Part shown: positions 1 through 14,033 of the stretch, piece by piece
Layout: each line of letters opens with the position of its first letter
Position numbering within the stretch: the stretch's first letter is position 1
Assembly (NCBI GenBank): GCA_013400155.1
Contig: VXBM01000289.1
Location: forward strand, 558,139-622,138
Source of the DNA: Helopsaltes ochotensis
Taxonomy: Eukaryota > Chordata > Aves > Passeriformes > Locustellidae
Direction of reading: 5' to 3'
DNA: 64,000 nucleotides
Program-made: the position numbers and the translations under genes
The notes under the pieces: model-generated
Databases searched by the model: none
What the model was told of the DNA's origin: nothing
The model's input: the letters and a program-made list of their open reading frames with translations, nothing else

Positions 1-2754
1 TGTGTAACCTTACTACATGCTTGTCTTTTTCTGATCAGGATATAGGTCACAACAAATTTTTGTCTGGTATGTCCCCAGCCAGACGGCAGTTGAGAAGAAC
101 AATATATGGTCAGTCAAAGAGTTGAAGTGTTCTCTGTAGAAGCATTTCATATTTTAGCTGAGCTACAAGGAAAGAGCTTGTTTTGAACTCTGGCAGAGCT
201 GCTGGGTTGGTTAGTATGCTGTGTCATTTAGGTAATGGGTCAGCTCTGAGAATTTCTGAGTCTCGAGCATTTTTTGAACCAATTATTTGAAAAGGTATTC
301 TAATCATTCATGAACTAAACCATATAGCTATGTACATCAGCAATTTGTCCATTTTATGCAAAAGATGGCTGATTTTTAAAGGTACTGACCATTTCTCTAT
401 TTTCTCATTCATCAAAAATTTTTATATTTGTTTATCACACAAATTAACTTTCTGCTTCTAGATAACAAATCTTTGACTCCGTTCTCTTTGCACACCTCTT
501 AAGTGCAATCTAGACACAAGATAATCCCACCTGAAAATAACCTGTACTTTATCTAATCCGCCCTTATATGTGCTTAGGATTGTGAGAAATAGATGCATCC
601 GTATATATTCAACAAACCTCAGCTTCACTAGCATCACCTATTCAGGAAGCAGAACCTGGAGTGGTCCCTATGCTGTGCATCTGTGGGAGTGCAGATGGGA
701 TCAGAGGAATGTAAGAGGTCCAACTGTTTTCCCTTTAATGTGGGTTTTATACCTTTGAATCACAGTGAGACATTTCTTGTACCTGGAAGGTTGAGAGTCT
801 GGGGGGGACCAGTAACCTCAGAGTGTGCAATGGACTCCCCACCTTGGCAGCAACAGTTAATGCCTGAAGGTAGATGGATATTGAATGTAAACTTTCATAG
901 AGTATTTAAACTGCAGGGAATTGAGTTGGAAAGTCTTGGTCTAGGAATCAAGGAGGAGTGCACTGTACTGGAAAAAAAGTTATCTTTATGTTCAAACAAA
1001 AGTAGCAGTGGAACTCAAGGCTAAGGTGAGTTTTGTGTCCAGGCCTAGAGACTGGGCAGGGATTCAACAGCAAGGATGGTGCCAGGCTAAGGTATCAGGA
1101 AGATTTGAAACAGCAGAATGGTTTGATAGAATTAAGAGAGGAATTGTGAAGTACTGGCAGGCAGGTCAGCGTTCATGTGCATTATCAGAGCCTTATGCTC
1201 CCAGACAGGAGCATTACAATGCAGCAATTCTGTAAGAGTGAGGTAACCTTGCAATGCAAGAAATAATAATGAGCATTAAGTGGATGGAAGCTGTATGGGC
1301 AATGTTGGAGGGGAAGACTGAGATGAAAACCAAAAGACGCTGTAAATAAGTTGCAGCATCCATCTGTAGTATTGCCATGTTGTTTATATGCCCTGTGACT
1401 TTCTATAGCTAGCCCTATCCTGCTATAATTTGAGAAAAGCTTTTCACCTGCAAGAACCCCAATTCCTCTCCATCCCTTTAAAAATGAAAAAGGTAGGTGA
1501 AAACTGTTTTGAGAGGAAATGCAGTACTTGGTGAAAACCACAGCCTGCCCTTCCCCACTTCAGCGTCAGTCTCAAAATGATTTCCCTGCTCTTGCTTTCC
1601 TTTGAACTGGACTTTGCCAGTAAACTGTTCTGGCAGTACCTCTGTTTGTTGCATGGCCCTCCTGGAACTTACTGGCTATGTGTCTTTGCAGAGAGCTACT
1701 CTCTCAGTGATGATGGATGTAAAATTAAAGGATTGAGCTGGTTTCATTTTTTAGTATTGGTAGTTCTGTAAGAAGTCAGTCACAAGTCTCTGAAGGTACC
1801 AAAAAGAGGCAGTCAATTACTAGAAAAATAGATGTATTTGGATGCCCAAATACTGTTGTTGTCATTAGAGAGTTTTCTTTTTTTACTTATACTCTAACCG
1901 TTTAGACATTTAATTTTTATTTGCATGCTGTAGCATAATGTCAACAGTATTACAAGGAAGGTAGGTGGAGAGAGTTGGTTGCTCAGAAATCAATTCCGTA
2001 TCATTCTAATTTCCTAATATCCAAAATTGATTTGGGGGCAAATTTTAGGCCAAACCAAAATTCCATGCATCTTTGAAATAATGAAAATAATAAGTGCAAT
2101 ATCCTTAGTTTCAGTCTTGCAAATAAAATTCCCCTGGAGATGGAAATTTATCCTCTCTCCTCTGTAGAAAACCATTTTGGGTGTAACGACCAAGAAAGGA
2201 AAAGAATTCATAGGGTGAACAAAAGGTTATAAAAAGGAGGAAAGGATGGCAATAAAGGAAAATTAAGGTAGTGCTTAAGTGGAGAAACTTCTTGCTGCTG
2301 AGATTCCACACACTGGGGAGTGAAAAAGCCTAAATGCATGGCTTCTCATGTTTGTGCTATAGATTTGGGATTTTTGCCACTTCCATTTGTACTGCTAATT
2401 ATTTGAATACTACAAAATGAAACAGGACAAATCATTAGGAAATGCACTAAATAATTAAAATGTTCTGAATTTCTGTCATCTATTTCACTTGAGGGCTTTC
2501 AAGTGCTTCCTCAGAAAATTACTTCATAAACATCATGTCTTTCCTGACAGAATGTATTCTGTCTTAGTAATAGATCAGCTAAGATACTAGCAAAAGTGAG
2601 ACAACCTTGCACTGGAAGAGACTTACAATAAATGAATGATCTTGAAGTAAATGCCTATGATATTTTTTGTATACCTTGTTCACAAGAATATGCAAGTAAA
2701 AATTCAAGAAAAATTTGCTGCTGTCACCAGTTGTCTCTTGTCCCTTTGGTGGAG
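1..2754. other. Unique intron, nothing recognised
   Basis: Ordinary AT-rich sequence with several open frames of 62-118 codons and no domain in any of them. The frames at 683-1235 lie in a slightly GC-richer part. I see no repeat landmarks. Confidence 0.6.
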
Positions 2755-2883
2755 ACTTGGTTTGGTTTGGGGTTTTGGTTTTGTGAGTTCTTTAGTGATT
2801 TTTTGTTTGGTTTGGGAGTTGTGGGGGGAAGTTAAGGGGGTTGGGGGGTTTTTTGCTTGGTTGGTTTGTTGGGACTTTGTTAC
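2755..2883 (+). repeat. G/T-only low-complexity tract with a G-quadruplex motif
   Basis: About 130 bases on the + strand contain almost only G and T. Within it, G-runs at 2814-2816, 2823-2828, 2836-2840 and 2843-2848 are separated by 6, 7 and 2 bases, satisfying the G3+N1-7 quadruplex pattern. It is in the transcript sense, so an RNA quadruplex is possible as well. Confidence 0.85.
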
Positions 2884-5800
2884 TGGATTTAGCTTCCTAT
2901 AGAAAATGTAAACATTGTTCGCTCTGCAATACCAGGTTCTTTTTTGTGAGTAACATTGTTAAATACTGATGAAGTAGTATTGGCCTAAATCTGTTTAATA
3001 AAGGAATCAATAGGAGTTGCATGGTTTTTAGGCCATTTAAAATTGATACTTTGTCAAGCTATACCTTATTTAGTTTTGCATATTAAATCTCATTGTAGAG
3101 AATGAAAGAAAAAAAAATACAGACCTTACTTATTATGACAGTATTGAAATAGGCTAATCCTTCAGCAAAAAGAATGACCTCAGAAGAAGTAGATAAACAA
3201 AGTCGTCAGAGTTAAGCTGGCTTTTTAATGACAAAAATTGATTTTAGACTTCTTCATTATTTCTAACATATAAGGATGAAATAAAGGCCCTCCTGTTTGT
3301 AAGAGAAATGTAGATCATGCCTTAACCTCTTGTATGTTTAGCAGGCTTCCGTAGATGAAAATAACAGGGGAAAGATGTGTGTTTTGTATTAGAAACTGCG
3401 AATTTCTGTTCCCTTTTTCCTGCTTCGTCTCTGTGTCAACACAAACTTTTCATCACATTGTATTGGATGAGTCTGGGTCAGCCAGTACTCTGTCATACAG
3501 TCTACGCCACCCCAGCCAAGTTTGATGAGATTGCATTTCATTGATTTTCCTGTTTGGCACACTATTTAGGGAAAAGAGAGTGTATTTTTGTTATCTTCAC
3601 TGCAAGGATCTGCCACAGTGAGCCAATCCCTTGCTTGTTCATTTGGGCACTGGTTCTCAAAAATGAGTCTGATTCTGAGTGAATGGTACCGTGGGTCAGA
3701 AATGTTGGTTTAGGATGTGACGCTGTATTTCTAATAACCATATTTCCATTTGATGAGTTATTACAATAGTGAAGGAACTCTTTTTATCTGTTTTTCACTC
3801 TGGAGAAGTGTGCATATCAATTACCTGTCATTTGTAAGCATCCTCTCAGTTTTACTTTTGCAAAGACAGTCCACAATTAAAATAGCAAGTCTTTTTAGGT
3901 TTTTATTTGTGAAATTGTCCGTAAGGAATTTTAAAAAGCAAATTGTCAAAACCCTGGATGCAAATACCTGAATTCCCTAGAAGCAGTTTTTTTAATCAAC
4001 TGAAGCAGTATTTCTCAGCTCAGCTCTGTACAGAAGTGAAACAGCAGCCTCAAGTCCTTTGCCTTTGGTCAGATCACTATAACTTCTTTCCAAAGTTGTG
4101 GTATCAGTCTTGCCATATCACACCAAATTCTAGCTTGGATATGCAGTATCTGTTTCTCTTAATTATATGGGACAACTTAAATTGGTATTCTTTTTCTGAA
4201 CTCAATATTGGCTTTGTTCTATCCAAGGAGCAGCACTCCTGTAAGACTTGATGAAGCTTTGAGTTGTGTCTCAATATTAAATCAAAGCCAAATTCTCAAA
4301 CTAAAATACACGCAGTATCAAAGTATAAAACTTGACTGAGTCAACTCATGGCTGACTAGAGATCCAAAAGAGACCCTCTTCACTTACGCATAAAGTCTCA
4401 TTTATTTTGTGGAAAGTATTTTTGGGCAACATACAGCCACTAAATTAAACACTGCACTTTGAGGAAGCATCTTTTTCCTTGTGTTTGGTGACATTTTTTG
4501 TCTTTCTCATCTGTGAAATCTGCCAAGTAAAACCATGGGGGAGAAAAAGCCATCACAAATCTTATTCAAACTATTCCACTGAAGACCATCTGCATCTGTG
4601 TTCCCTGTGCTTTTTCTTATTGAGGATGGTATATGAACTTGTTAGGTGCACGTGCCAGAATTATGTAAAAATAAACAAAATTTAAAAAAAAAGTTCTAAA
4701 TCAGTAATGGCTTCTGTAAATTAGAAAATCTACTAAGCCAAATTAAGGAATAAAAATAATTAAATACATATACACCCTTCAGTTGGCCTGTAAAATTTGA
4801 TTTCACATTTCAACCTGTCACCCCTAACCTTTTCTTGTAACTCACTTTTACAGCAATTATTTCCCTTATTAGTTGATGATGCTATTAACAATCCAGAGGA
4901 TAGATCTGGGGTCAGAATATCAGCATTTTCCTTAGCTGATGTTGTATCTAAAACTTTTGCAGTGTACAAGGAAAAATAAAATCTGGCCCATTCTGTTGCA
5001 GTCATGTTGTTTCTTAATTAATGATTTCAACACCAGTTTTGTCAGTAAGTTCAGTATAGATATTGAAAAAAACCCACCACTTAATGTTTAGCCAATATCT
5101 TTTAGTTATCATGTCTGGGAGTTGCTTCCTACAAATGTGTAGCACACCAACTGTACTCTGTTAAGCGTGGATAGTTCTAGTGCATAGAATAAAATAAACT
5201 TCTGTTATTTAGTGATAAGTCCTGAGAGAAGAGCAACAAAGCTCAGGAGAACAGAGCAGTGCACAGCAAGAAGTAAGGTGGTCGTTAGAATAATACAATT
5301 TGGAGTCTGCCTTCTTTCACTTCTGTGTCTGCAGACAGTGCCTGAAAACTGATGGTGTAGAACAGCTGCACCACATTTCTGATCATCCACAGGTAGTTTT
5401 GAGTTGGCCATAAGAGCTTTGTAGCAAGCCAAACTACAAACATCGAACAGCTCCTCTTAAAGCTTCAGGCACTTCATTCACCCAGTGGACAAAGATAAAA
5501 CTTGCCAATGTCCAGCAGATGTTTCTTCTTTGTTTTTCTGTTGTCCTGTTGATTTGAACCAGCTAGAGCTCAGTAACTGCCTCTTGTTAGGACATAAATG
5601 AAAGTAGAGGGGTATAGGAACACCTGAGATTCAGCAATCCTTAGACATAGAAAAAATCTAGTAGAACAGTCTGGGTGTTGATGTGTTTATTTCACATGCC
5701 TTGCTTATAAAACCAAACCCTGAAAAAGAGCAAGAGTGGATTTTTCTAAACCTGTATTTATGGAAGAAAGGGGAGAGTATTACTTAAGTATTTAAAAGGC

Positions 5801-6006
5801 ATTTTTGAAATAGACCAAATGTCTTCCATATCAGAGCTAACACCATAGCTGAAGAAACTGTATAAACCGAAAGGAAATAACACAAAATGTAAGAATGCGA
5901 ACCATAGAAAGATGGACTGTGTGTTGAAAAGTAAGTGTGAACAATCTAGAACATATTTTAGCAAAAAATCCTTCTTAAATGGTACTTTCCCTTGCTACAC
6001 AAGATG

Positions 6007-6066
6007 CTATTGAACAAAAACAAAACAAAAAAACCCCAAGAAAAACCCCCCAAAAAACCCAAGCCA
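6007..6066 (+). repeat. A/C-rich low-complexity tract
   Basis: Runs of AAAAC and AACCCCCC, with only two G interruptions (at about 6037 and 6063). Same type as the tract at 38.5 kb but shorter. Confidence 0.8.
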
Positions 6067-7409
6067 AATGCAATTCAATTTGAATTTATTTTAATATATT
6101 TACTCGGGGTTAAAAAGTCATTAAGCATCAAATTGCTGACTGTTAATGAATCCCTGATGGTGAAAATGAGCTGCCTATAACTGTACAGTAAAATAATAAT
6201 GGCATGGCAGAAGGCTATAATAAAAATTAAGTAAATGCTATTGAATATTTGGTGTGTGGATGCCAAACTGGTTTTGAGGAGTACTTCCATTTATTTAGTT
6301 CGGTAGGTTCATTTACTGTATGGCTCTCTGTGACTGGCTTTGCTTTCAGGAAAAGTATTCAATCTGATTTTGGCTTTTAGAAGAGGTTGAGGGGACAGAT
6401 CCTGTATATATATATTAATTGTTGGGCTAATTGCCTTGCTAAGACTTACTCCTGACAATATACCAGTACCCAGTCTGTTAAGTTTAACGAATAGGAGGAA
6501 GGAGTAGCTAAAACAATTGTGCGTTTAAGTACACAGAGACGCGTATAGCTCGTAAGTTCTAAATGGTTAAATAATGGACCATTGTGACAAAAACACACCT
6601 ACCAAAACAGAATTTAAGGGCTTGCACTAGTGCTTGCTGTCTTATTAACTTGCTCCTATGGGTGTATTCTATATGTATTTTTACCTTTTTAATTATTTCA
6701 TTGTAGCCCAACAGTATCTATAAGTTCCAGGAAGGCTAATGAGCCTCTATGGGATGTCCATTTCCCTCAAGACGGCAATTCCACGTTGCAGATAGGTTGA
6801 ATTTGCGTAGCTTTCTGATGCTTGTTGGCAGAAGGACAAGGCTGTCTCTCAGTGGGTGACACTCATCCAGGGGTCAGACATCTGGGCAGGCTGTTCTCGT
6901 AGCCGCACAGGCGCCTGCTGTGACGGCGCACACCAGTGACATGACCCCTTCCTCAGCTCGCTCTTCCTCACACCCCTGCCATTTCTGCCTTTCAACCTGT
7001 TTTGCACTCTGTAGGCAGAGGGATAAAAGAAAAGTGGCCTGAGGTTAGGCAGTACAAGAGAGCTGAAAGAGAGCTGTGCCCAACACTGAAGCATGAACAG
7101 AAGTCCAGCTTCTTCAGTATTTTTCATAGAACTGTCTGTGATGTAGTTGCCCTCTCCCGTTCTTGTGCAAAAGCTGATTTTCTCATTCCTGACTATGAAT
7201 ACTTTGGCTCTTACTCTATGTCTAGCAGAGACCTTGTTGCCTAATGAACAAAAGGATGAACGTTGTACTCTGCCCAGAAAACACTGGCAACAGCAGAAAA
7301 AAGAATGTTTAGCTGGCAAGCTGGTGGATTTTTTTTCCTCCTTTAGAAGCAGCCTATAGGTTTCTAACTGTGATTTCAATGGAAGATGGAGAGAATTGCT
7401 GTTTGATCT

Positions 7410-7438
7410 AGGGTTTTTTTGTTTTGTTTTGTTTTTTG
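7410..7438 (+). repeat. Short TTTTG repeat
   Basis: GGGTTTTTTTGTTTTGTTTT followed by GTTTTTTGT. Simple repeat. Confidence 0.75.
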
Positions 7439-8908
7439 TGACAAGGAACTATTGTTTGGGGAATTTTATTTAATGCATGAAAAAAGTAAAATTTTCCATT
7501 TGGCAACCTCTCTTATTTCACTTCCTTCTTAAGAAGGCTATCTTGGCTCTGATGGATTGTCAGCTGCTAATATAACACTTCTTCGTATAGAAAGAATTAC
7601 TGGTCTAATGTAAAATGAGTTTCCTGGCACATCATCAGTATAAAAATCTTAAAGGAGGAAAAGCAAAAATGTGGCCTCATTTTTTTGGTTGTCTTCTTAG
7701 TATATTGATTGTTTTGCAGCATTAGCATCCTCCACAGAGGGGAAGGTCAATACCATTATAACTCCCACTGCTCTCACCCACTCTTTAAAATTGAATTCAG
7801 TGTATTATTGAAATAAGAAGAGCATGTGCACGCAATTATTTTTTTCACTTTTCAAGTTACATTGAACAATGGACACCTGGCATATCAGCCATCAAACAGA
7901 AAATTAACCGTACTAATAGCAGTGCAGATTCAATGCTGATTTAATTCTGACTTCAGAAGTTAATCATCTCCAACACGATAGATGGTTATTTAATGAGAAG
8001 GATTCATGGGTTCTAGAAACCACAATACAAACTAACAAATCAAATCTGATGCCATCACCTCCTTACTGAATCACTATTTCGGCACCGCAGAACAGCTGGA
8101 CAGCTTCATTGCTCAATACAGCCAGGAAGTGGGGGATTGCAGCAGCAATCAGACTTCAAGCTGCAAGGCATGTGAATATGCATTTCTGAACCAAACTTGC
8201 ACACAAATAATTAATGAACTAATAGTCAAAGTAATAGCAGAAAGCAAGCCATATAAACCTTTCTCAGAAATAATTACTAACTGGTATTTTTTCCATGTTC
8301 ATAGATCATTATCAAATGCCAGTGGCTTTTTTAGAGACAATATTAATGGAAAAGTTTGAAGAGATGTTGAGATTTTGGTTTGAGTTGTTTTTTGTTGTTT
8401 GTGGGTTTGCTTGATGTGTTTTTTCCTGTAGATTTGTTCCTTTGCTTTGATGTTATACTCTTGCTTAGTATTTTAACTGAATTTAGTGCTAATGACAACT
8501 GTGAAAAGGATAATGATGATTTTTGTTGACTTGATTAGCAATTACGTAACAAGTATGATCTGTGGAAGAGTCCCTGTATCCCTGCACTTGGTGTACCTGA
8601 TGGAGTGGCTTCTTGGGGGTCTGTGAGGCAGTCCGTGTCAGTGGGTTGGGCTTTTTTACAGTGAAATTTTCAAAAGCAAGGAAAAGTGATTGTTTCCTTC
8701 ACTGCTTTTGTAATATGGACCTGTCTGTCACCTGAACTAAACTCCATGTGCTGATTTCATGCAGTCCCCTTAACATCTGATAATGGTGGCTTTCAGCCTC
8801 TTTTTACATAGATCAAATTTGAACTGGTAAGCCAGAGACTGGAAGTTTCAATACTTTTCCTTCTACTGCTCTAATATATTGTTTATTTCAGCAATTTATC
8901 TCCAGTGA

Positions 8909-8911
<3 letters not shown>

Positions 8912-9000
<89 letters not shown>

Positions 9001-9001
9001 N

Positions 9002-9089
<88 letters not shown>
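8912..9089. repeat. Poly(T) run interrupted by a single N
   Basis: There are 89 T, one N at 9001, then 88 T. The nearly equal arms suggest reads extending from each side to a fixed limit and joined with one N, so the true length is unknown. Translations across it (poly-Phe, poly-Lys) are meaningless. Confidence 0.95.
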
Positions 9090-9090
<1 letters not shown>

Positions 9091-12000
9091 GTAGTATCTT
9101 GTATGAATAAATCTGTTTCACTCCAGAGAAGGTACATGGTATTAACTTTCACTGTTTCGTATTCTCTAGTTAAGTAAAAAGAAGATGTCAGTGGCATTTT
9201 CACTCAGGTAGCAAAGTGTGTGTTATATTATTGTGTTATTTTTCAGTAGCTGGAGAACGTTCATTAGAAAAGACCATCAGAGTAGTGATAAATGACTTAC
9301 ATTACTTTTTGTGCATACAAGCTATTCCTGTGGGAGAGTCAGTCTTCATTCCTTCCTATTCAGAGGAACAAAGAAAGTGGTCAACTTTTCTGGGGTTAAA
9401 ACTCCACTGAAGTGTAAGTTGTTTTGCTGCTACTGCAGAATGCTGAGCTGCTGGTGAGAAATACTGATGTAGGTGCCATAGTTGTGTATCTGTTGTCTCA
9501 TATATCATTAAATGCTGCTTGATCCTGTCCTGTCTCTGTTCTTTTTTGAAAACTTTTCACATCCTGATAAAGATAACTTGAATTTACTTGTACATTCTTT
9601 CACTTCTAGTATAGTCAGTGTTCTCTCAATATGTTAGTTACCTGCAACCTTTTGTACTGCTGGTTCCTGACTTAGAGTTGCAGTGAAATATTGGGAACAG
9701 CAAGTAACTGTGCTCAAGTAACAGTCGTTGTACTACAGTGTAGAACACTGTAATCTTAAAGGCAGCCTCATTAAAACAAAAATATTTGCAGCTAATCTTT
9801 CATGTTTTGCCAAAGCTGACAGAGATATAAAGATATCAGTTTTGTAAGTAAATAAATAGTCTTTGGGTTTTCAGGATCTGAGGCATATCAAGGGTGTGGG
9901 GAGTAGTTCTAGGTGAAGTGATAACATCAGTTTAAAGACTTGTTTTCAGTCATCAGTAATTTCAGCAATATCTCTTCTTTTGTGACATATACATGAGAGC
10001 TGGTAAGTGGATTCAATATTTCTGATGCTCAGTAAGACATATACTGGAAGGAAGAGAAGAGAGGAAGATATCCAGTTGTAAGGGAGTAGCGACAGCTAAA
10101 GTAAAAGTTCTCGTACACCAGTGCCCTGTGAAGGCCTAGAGTAGGGTTAGGGGGTTGAAAAAACAAGTCAAACCAATCAGATGCACCTTAAGACAGATGC
10201 ACCTAATGCTGCTATGGACAAAGATTATATATGCAGGTAAAATAATTTCCTTTACAAGTAGAAAGAATCTGAACTACTTGTATTATCCCTTACAAAAACT
10301 GAATTAGATCACTCTCTTCCCAGTTGGTCTTTATTGCATTAGTTGAGACTATAGAAGTTGTATCTGTCTGGGCTAACAACACAATAACCTTGACTTGTGT
10401 AAGCATCTTCTGTCTTCATGGTGCATCAGTTAGTCTGTCTAGAACCTGCCAGTAAGGATGTATTTACCCTCACTAAGAGATATCCTTGGGTGGCAGCGAT
10501 TATTTAATAGATAAATCTTTCTTGATTGCTTAAATATGTGAGGTGTTTTGCAGCCTGGCTACTGTAGCACATCACTCAGAGTGTGTGTCAGTCCTCACAG
10601 ACAAACACAGAGCTTAAGCTCCCAACACACTCCCAGCTTGTTCTTCCATGTCATGCGTGATGTTTCAGCATCTCAGCTAAAAGCCATTCTGTCACTGCTC
10701 TTCCAAAGGCTGTCACCACAGTACCACTCAGCAGGGGCATAATTCAAATCCAACTGAAGTCAGTAGGAAATATCCAGCTGGCTTCCTGAATGCCATGTGT
10801 GACTTCAGCAAGCTGAGGACAGGAAAATATAGAACAGACATCAGTGACGTGTTTGTGCTCAAGCAGCGTTTGAAATTCAGCATCCTGGGTACATGCGTGG
10901 AAGCAGCTGTGGCCTGGAGGATGCTTCGGGGAGCAGCTGGCTTGACTGCTTGCTTTCACGTTGCTCTGAGAACAACAGTCCCCTTCTGAGCAGCAGTGCC
11001 CACCCTGGCCCTGTTGTGTTAGGGCAGGTCTCGGTGTGTTTGTGTCCTCAGCCGTGCGCCGCAGTAGCCTTGTTCTGTGCAGGTGGGCTGTGATGGTGGG
11101 GGAAGGGGACCATGTGTGCACTGTTCCCGTTGCTGCCAGGCATGAAAAGAGAAGGAAAGGATGCCAGTTATTACATCAAACCTTGGAACAAGAGGTATGC
11201 AGGAGAAACATGCTCTGGAGTTCTTGCTGGCAGATCATGCCAACTGATGAAAGAATTGCCTAATTTGGGTAATAAAAATGTTCTGAACTATAAGCTGAAG
11301 CTTTTTTAATAGTTGGATGCTCTAGAAGTAAAGAAATTTTTGTTTAAGCCTTGGAAAATCTCCAGGACCCGCTCAAGAGAGAAATTAGCAAATATCTTTT
11401 TGTTACCTGAAGAGAAATAGTCTTGCTGAAATGCGGAGACGTATTCTCTCTCTCATCACCACCTAGTGAAAACCAAGGTGGTTGTGGTGAGGGAATGAAA
11501 ACAGGAGCATGGGGGGAAAGAGAATAGTGAATGAAGACTAAATTAAGGAGGAGGAGGAGATGTGGTTTGAAAATTAGCCAAGGTATTTCTAAGTTGTGAA
11601 TCCTACATCTGCAAACATTAGGATAATCTCTGTCCTAGTCATTCTGCAGATTTACTTCTAATGCAATAAGTGATTAGCGGTAGGTTTATATACTAGCAGA
11701 ATGCAATGGGAACTAAACAGGCACCTTAACACAGAAAAGTTTTTGGCATTGATCTGTCCTCTAGATCAGCTTAGAAATAAGACATGTGTTCATCAAGAGC
11801 TGGAGTTTTCACTTACAAGTCTCATTTTTAATGTTTATTTCAGCAACCTAGTTTAGTACATTTGTTCTGCTCCTTTTTATCTTGAGGAATTCACTGAGAT
11901 TACATGGGGTTCAAGGAGTGCGGACGAGCATTCCTGAACTGGTGCATCTTTGCCACCATTTTGCAGAGTGTTTTTCTGGGTATCTGTTGCAGCTATCTGC

Positions 12001-13860
12001 TCTCTGGCTTTAGGTTCCCATTTGTAAATGTGAATAGCTCTTGAGAGATGTGATATGAGATGTAAAGTTATTGGAAGCTTTGAGATGTTAAGCTGTGAAA
12101 AAGCAATGAGCTGGGGAAATGATGTGACTTGGTCTTTTAGAATAATGGGTTGTATATATCTGCTCATTTCTAACTTCTGACATTCTGTTCTGACCCATGA
12201 GTGCAGGGCCAGTCCCTCACTACAGCAGCCTTCCTGTCAATGGCAGCAGTAAATTAAGAATATGGATCTATACTGAGGCTTTAGTTCCTTCTGATGTTCA
12301 TGAACTTCCTTGCTCTCCATGAAGCAGTCATGTTGAAGGCTAATTAAATATGGGAGTGTATATTTGATCCCTCCCATTTTTTCTTGTCAGTCTATCTACT
12401 AAAAATCACAGGTTATACCAACTTGTCAAGTAGGAGGCCAAAAGGCACAAAGAGACATCAGCAGATTATGTATGAGTCTGTGGCAGTCAGGGAGAAGGGA
12501 AAGGTTAAGCAGGAGATGTTATAATGTTTCAGTGCTACTTGGTTGAATTACTTCAATGCAACCTTTCTAAGACTAGGTGACACAGAATTGTAACTATTTG
12601 ATGTCCGAGTGAAAAGTGGGCTGGTAATTAAACACAAGATTTAGAATTATAAGATCTGTTTATAGTTTCGAACATATTGCCTGGGAAGGTCTATTTTTCT
12701 TTTCTTTTACTGTGCTGAATTTTCTGCAAAATAGACCTGCTACCTCCTTCAAAATCCAATTAAGAGGCTCATGTCATGAGTATTCATAGAGCGCTTTGAG
12801 ATGTTTAACAAAAGATGATCTGTAAATACAAGGCATTGCTACACTTCTATTAAACTTTTGTCAGTAAACGTTATTTAATCACTAAACCACAAAAATGTAC
12901 ACAGACATCCCTGAAAGAGCTTATTCCTGAAACAAAAGCATTGAAATCAACAGTTGCATTCTTTTGTTCCTAGTATATAAGAACAGGAAAGCTCTGAGAA
13001 TTTGAGAGAAACCAGCTGGGTGAAGGCCAATAATTTTAAACTTTTGTGGGCGTTACAAAGCCCACCTAAAGCAGTATTAAACAGAAAAAGAAAATTACCA
13101 GAGTAAATGGCATTTGAGAAAGTCACCTCTGAGGTTTCAGTGAGCTCCATTATCCCTTGCTATTATCCATTCAAGTCCAGGTAATACCAATTCCACAGCA
13201 CAGGAACAGTCCCAACTCCTAGACTTTTGAAGTCAGTATCAACTTATCTACTGTGGGAATGATACAAAGCCCCAGTTAAGGATGAACACTCTGTTGTGTT
13301 TAATGTCTTCCTGATTCCAAGTTCCCTTTTCTGGCTTTTGTTATATTGCTAGTGGCACTGAACTCCTACAGGGTCTGGATGTCTGTGTGTAGTGCATGCA
13401 GGAGACCTTAAGTGGGCTGAGGCCAGGAACAGAATGTATTCAGTATGCTTAGAAAATTGTTACTACAAATGTTACCATCTTTGGACAGCTTTCCTAGTTA
13501 GTTACTCATGTTAGCTAAGGTCTGAGATAACCATGAGAAAAGATAACTGCACTTAAAATCTAGAGATCAGTTAGAAACTGGCATTCCCAAGAGAGGGAAA
13601 ACTGTTTGTTCTTTTCTTGCACCTTCCTCAGAACAGAGTAGCCTTCAAGTGATGAAACAGGAACTGTGACTGTGACAATGGGTTGATATAGCTGTCCCAC
13701 CAGGACTAAATTTTCTAATGTTTGTGTGCACCTTTCCTGGGAGCTAAATAAATATTTTCATAGTAACACGTGTGCAACACTGTCTATCAACAGAAATACT
13801 ACAAGAAGTTACTTTTAATTGTTGTTTGAAAAAAATCTTCCAAGAAAAGACCTAATGTTT
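9090..13860. other. Unique intron, nothing recognised
   Basis: Includes a moderately GC-richer stretch at about 10.88-11.12 kb with overlapping open frames on both strands (125 codons on the minus strand) and no domain. A short imperfect duplication of AGATGCACCT lies at about 10179-10205. Confidence 0.55.
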
Positions 13861-14033
13861 TGTGGTATGTTTTGTTTTGTGGGCTGTTTTTTTGGTTGTG
13901 GTTTTTTGTTTGTTTCTTTATTTGGTTTGGTTGGGTTTTTTTGTTTGTTTGTTTGTTTGTTTTGTGTATGTGTGGTTTTGTTTGGGGTTTTTTGGTGTTT
14001 TTGTTTTGGTTTTTTTGTTTTTGTTTTTTTCTT
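13861..14033 (+). repeat. Long G/T-only low-complexity tract (TTTG/TTGG type)
   Basis: About 170 bases on the + strand are nearly free of A and C, with TTTG units (GTTTGTTTGTTTGTTTG at about 13944) passing into GGTTTTTT variants. The complementary-strand open frame of K, T, N, P and Q is an artefact. Confidence 0.9.

Larger units (their letters stand above)
2884..8911. other. Unique intron, nothing recognised apart from short tracts
   Basis: AT-rich and without repeat landmarks, except the A/C tract at 6.0 kb and the TTTTG repeat at 7.4 kb. A GC-richer portion at 6.85-7.38 kb contains the longest open frame of the window (minus strand, 176 codons), treated under findings. Confidence 0.55.

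Noticed and set aside
8883..9203. Poly-lysine and poly-phenylalanine open frames (also at 43.3, 35.0 and 58.4 kb)
   Set aside because: They are translations of homopolymers containing N and have no coding meaning.
10143..10154. Telomere-like AGGGTTAGGGGG
   Set aside because: Only a single unit and a half is present, with no array.
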